The notes beneath the pieces are model-generated. The model did no database searches. It saw only the letters and a list, made by a program, of their open reading frames with translations, and had not been told where the DNA came from. From Desulfobacteraceae bacterium (GTDB lineage Bacteria; Desulfobacterota; Desulfobacteria; Desulfobacterales; Desulfobacteraceae), in NCBI GenBank assembly GCA_030638935.1, contig DAOWDR010000182.1:1-7471 (forward strand): a stretch of 7,471 nucleotides of DNA, in the 5' to 3' direction. Both the position numbers and the translations under genes were made by a program. Of the stretch, positions 7,391 through 7,471 are shown piece after piece. Position 1 is the stretch's first letter. Every line of letters starts with the position of its first letter.

Positions 7391-7471
7391 ATATAACAGG
7401 CCCTGGGTTTGTCTTCTATTTTTTGTAAATTTTTAGGATAAAACACTGAATTTAAAGGGTTACCGCTGTTC

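Larger units (their letters stand above)
7141..7471. other. Non-coding region upstream of the carA regulatory sites
   Basis: No convincing gene is seen in these 331 bases. The longest frame starting at ATG, 40 codons on the plus strand at 7235-7357, has no Shine-Dalgarno sequence, runs through a terminator-like hairpin and resembles no family I know. A minus-strand frame open from the right edge to a stop near 7356 is also short and featureless. I looked for a sigma-70 promoter toward carA; AT-rich hexamers exist (TATAGA, TATAGG and TTTAAA around 7135-7160) but none has a good -35 at the right distance. The region is rich in short inverted repeats and CCATGG-containing elements. Confidence 0.6.

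Overview
This window is almost entirely one leftward (minus-strand) operon of nucleotide-biosynthesis genes. In order of transcription it reads carA - carB - purF - a radical SAM protein - a GNAT acetyltransferase cut by the left edge. The first three are recognised with near certainty. CarA and CarB are the two subunits of glutamine-dependent carbamoyl-phosphate synthase, which feeds pyrimidine and arginine synthesis. PurF is the first committed enzyme of purine synthesis, of the iron-sulfur, propeptide-processed type. All three consume glutamine nitrogen, so the operon joins the entry points of the purine and pyrimidine pathways.

The genes are packed tightly. carA/carB overlap by 14 nt, carB/purF overlap by 8 nt, purF and the radical SAM gene are 1 nt apart, and a 25-nt gap with a strong ribosome-binding site precedes the GNAT gene. 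Translational coupling and one main promoter upstream of carA are the natural reading. The radical SAM protein has an intact CxxxCxxC cluster motif and a cysteine-rich C-terminus that only partly fits the SPASM/twitch pattern. Its substrate cannot be told from the sequence. It is the least understood gene here.

Region by region: 1-241, start of the GNAT gene; 267-1259, radical SAM gene; 1261-2688, purF; 2681-5914, carB; 5901-7043, carA; 7044-7471, a non-coding 428-nt region. Just upstream of carA this last region holds a regular array of alternating TTGAC/GTCAA half-sites (7066-7106), then a strong 8-bp hairpin (7114-7133). Farther right are several inverted repeats and a terminator-like hairpin pointing rightward. 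I see no convincing protein gene and no clear sigma-70 promoter there.

Organism: a Gram-negative-like bacterium of medium GC (roughly the high 40s by eye). The Fe-S form of PurF, the radical SAM gene and the general style of the proteins suggest an anaerobe. A sulfate-reducing deltaproteobacterium (Desulfobacterales-like) is my best guess, but this is inference and not proven by the window. No mobile element, CRISPR array, tRNA or rRNA was seen. The window is mainly housekeeping; the points worth a second look are the carA operator-like array and the radical SAM/GNAT pair attached to purF.
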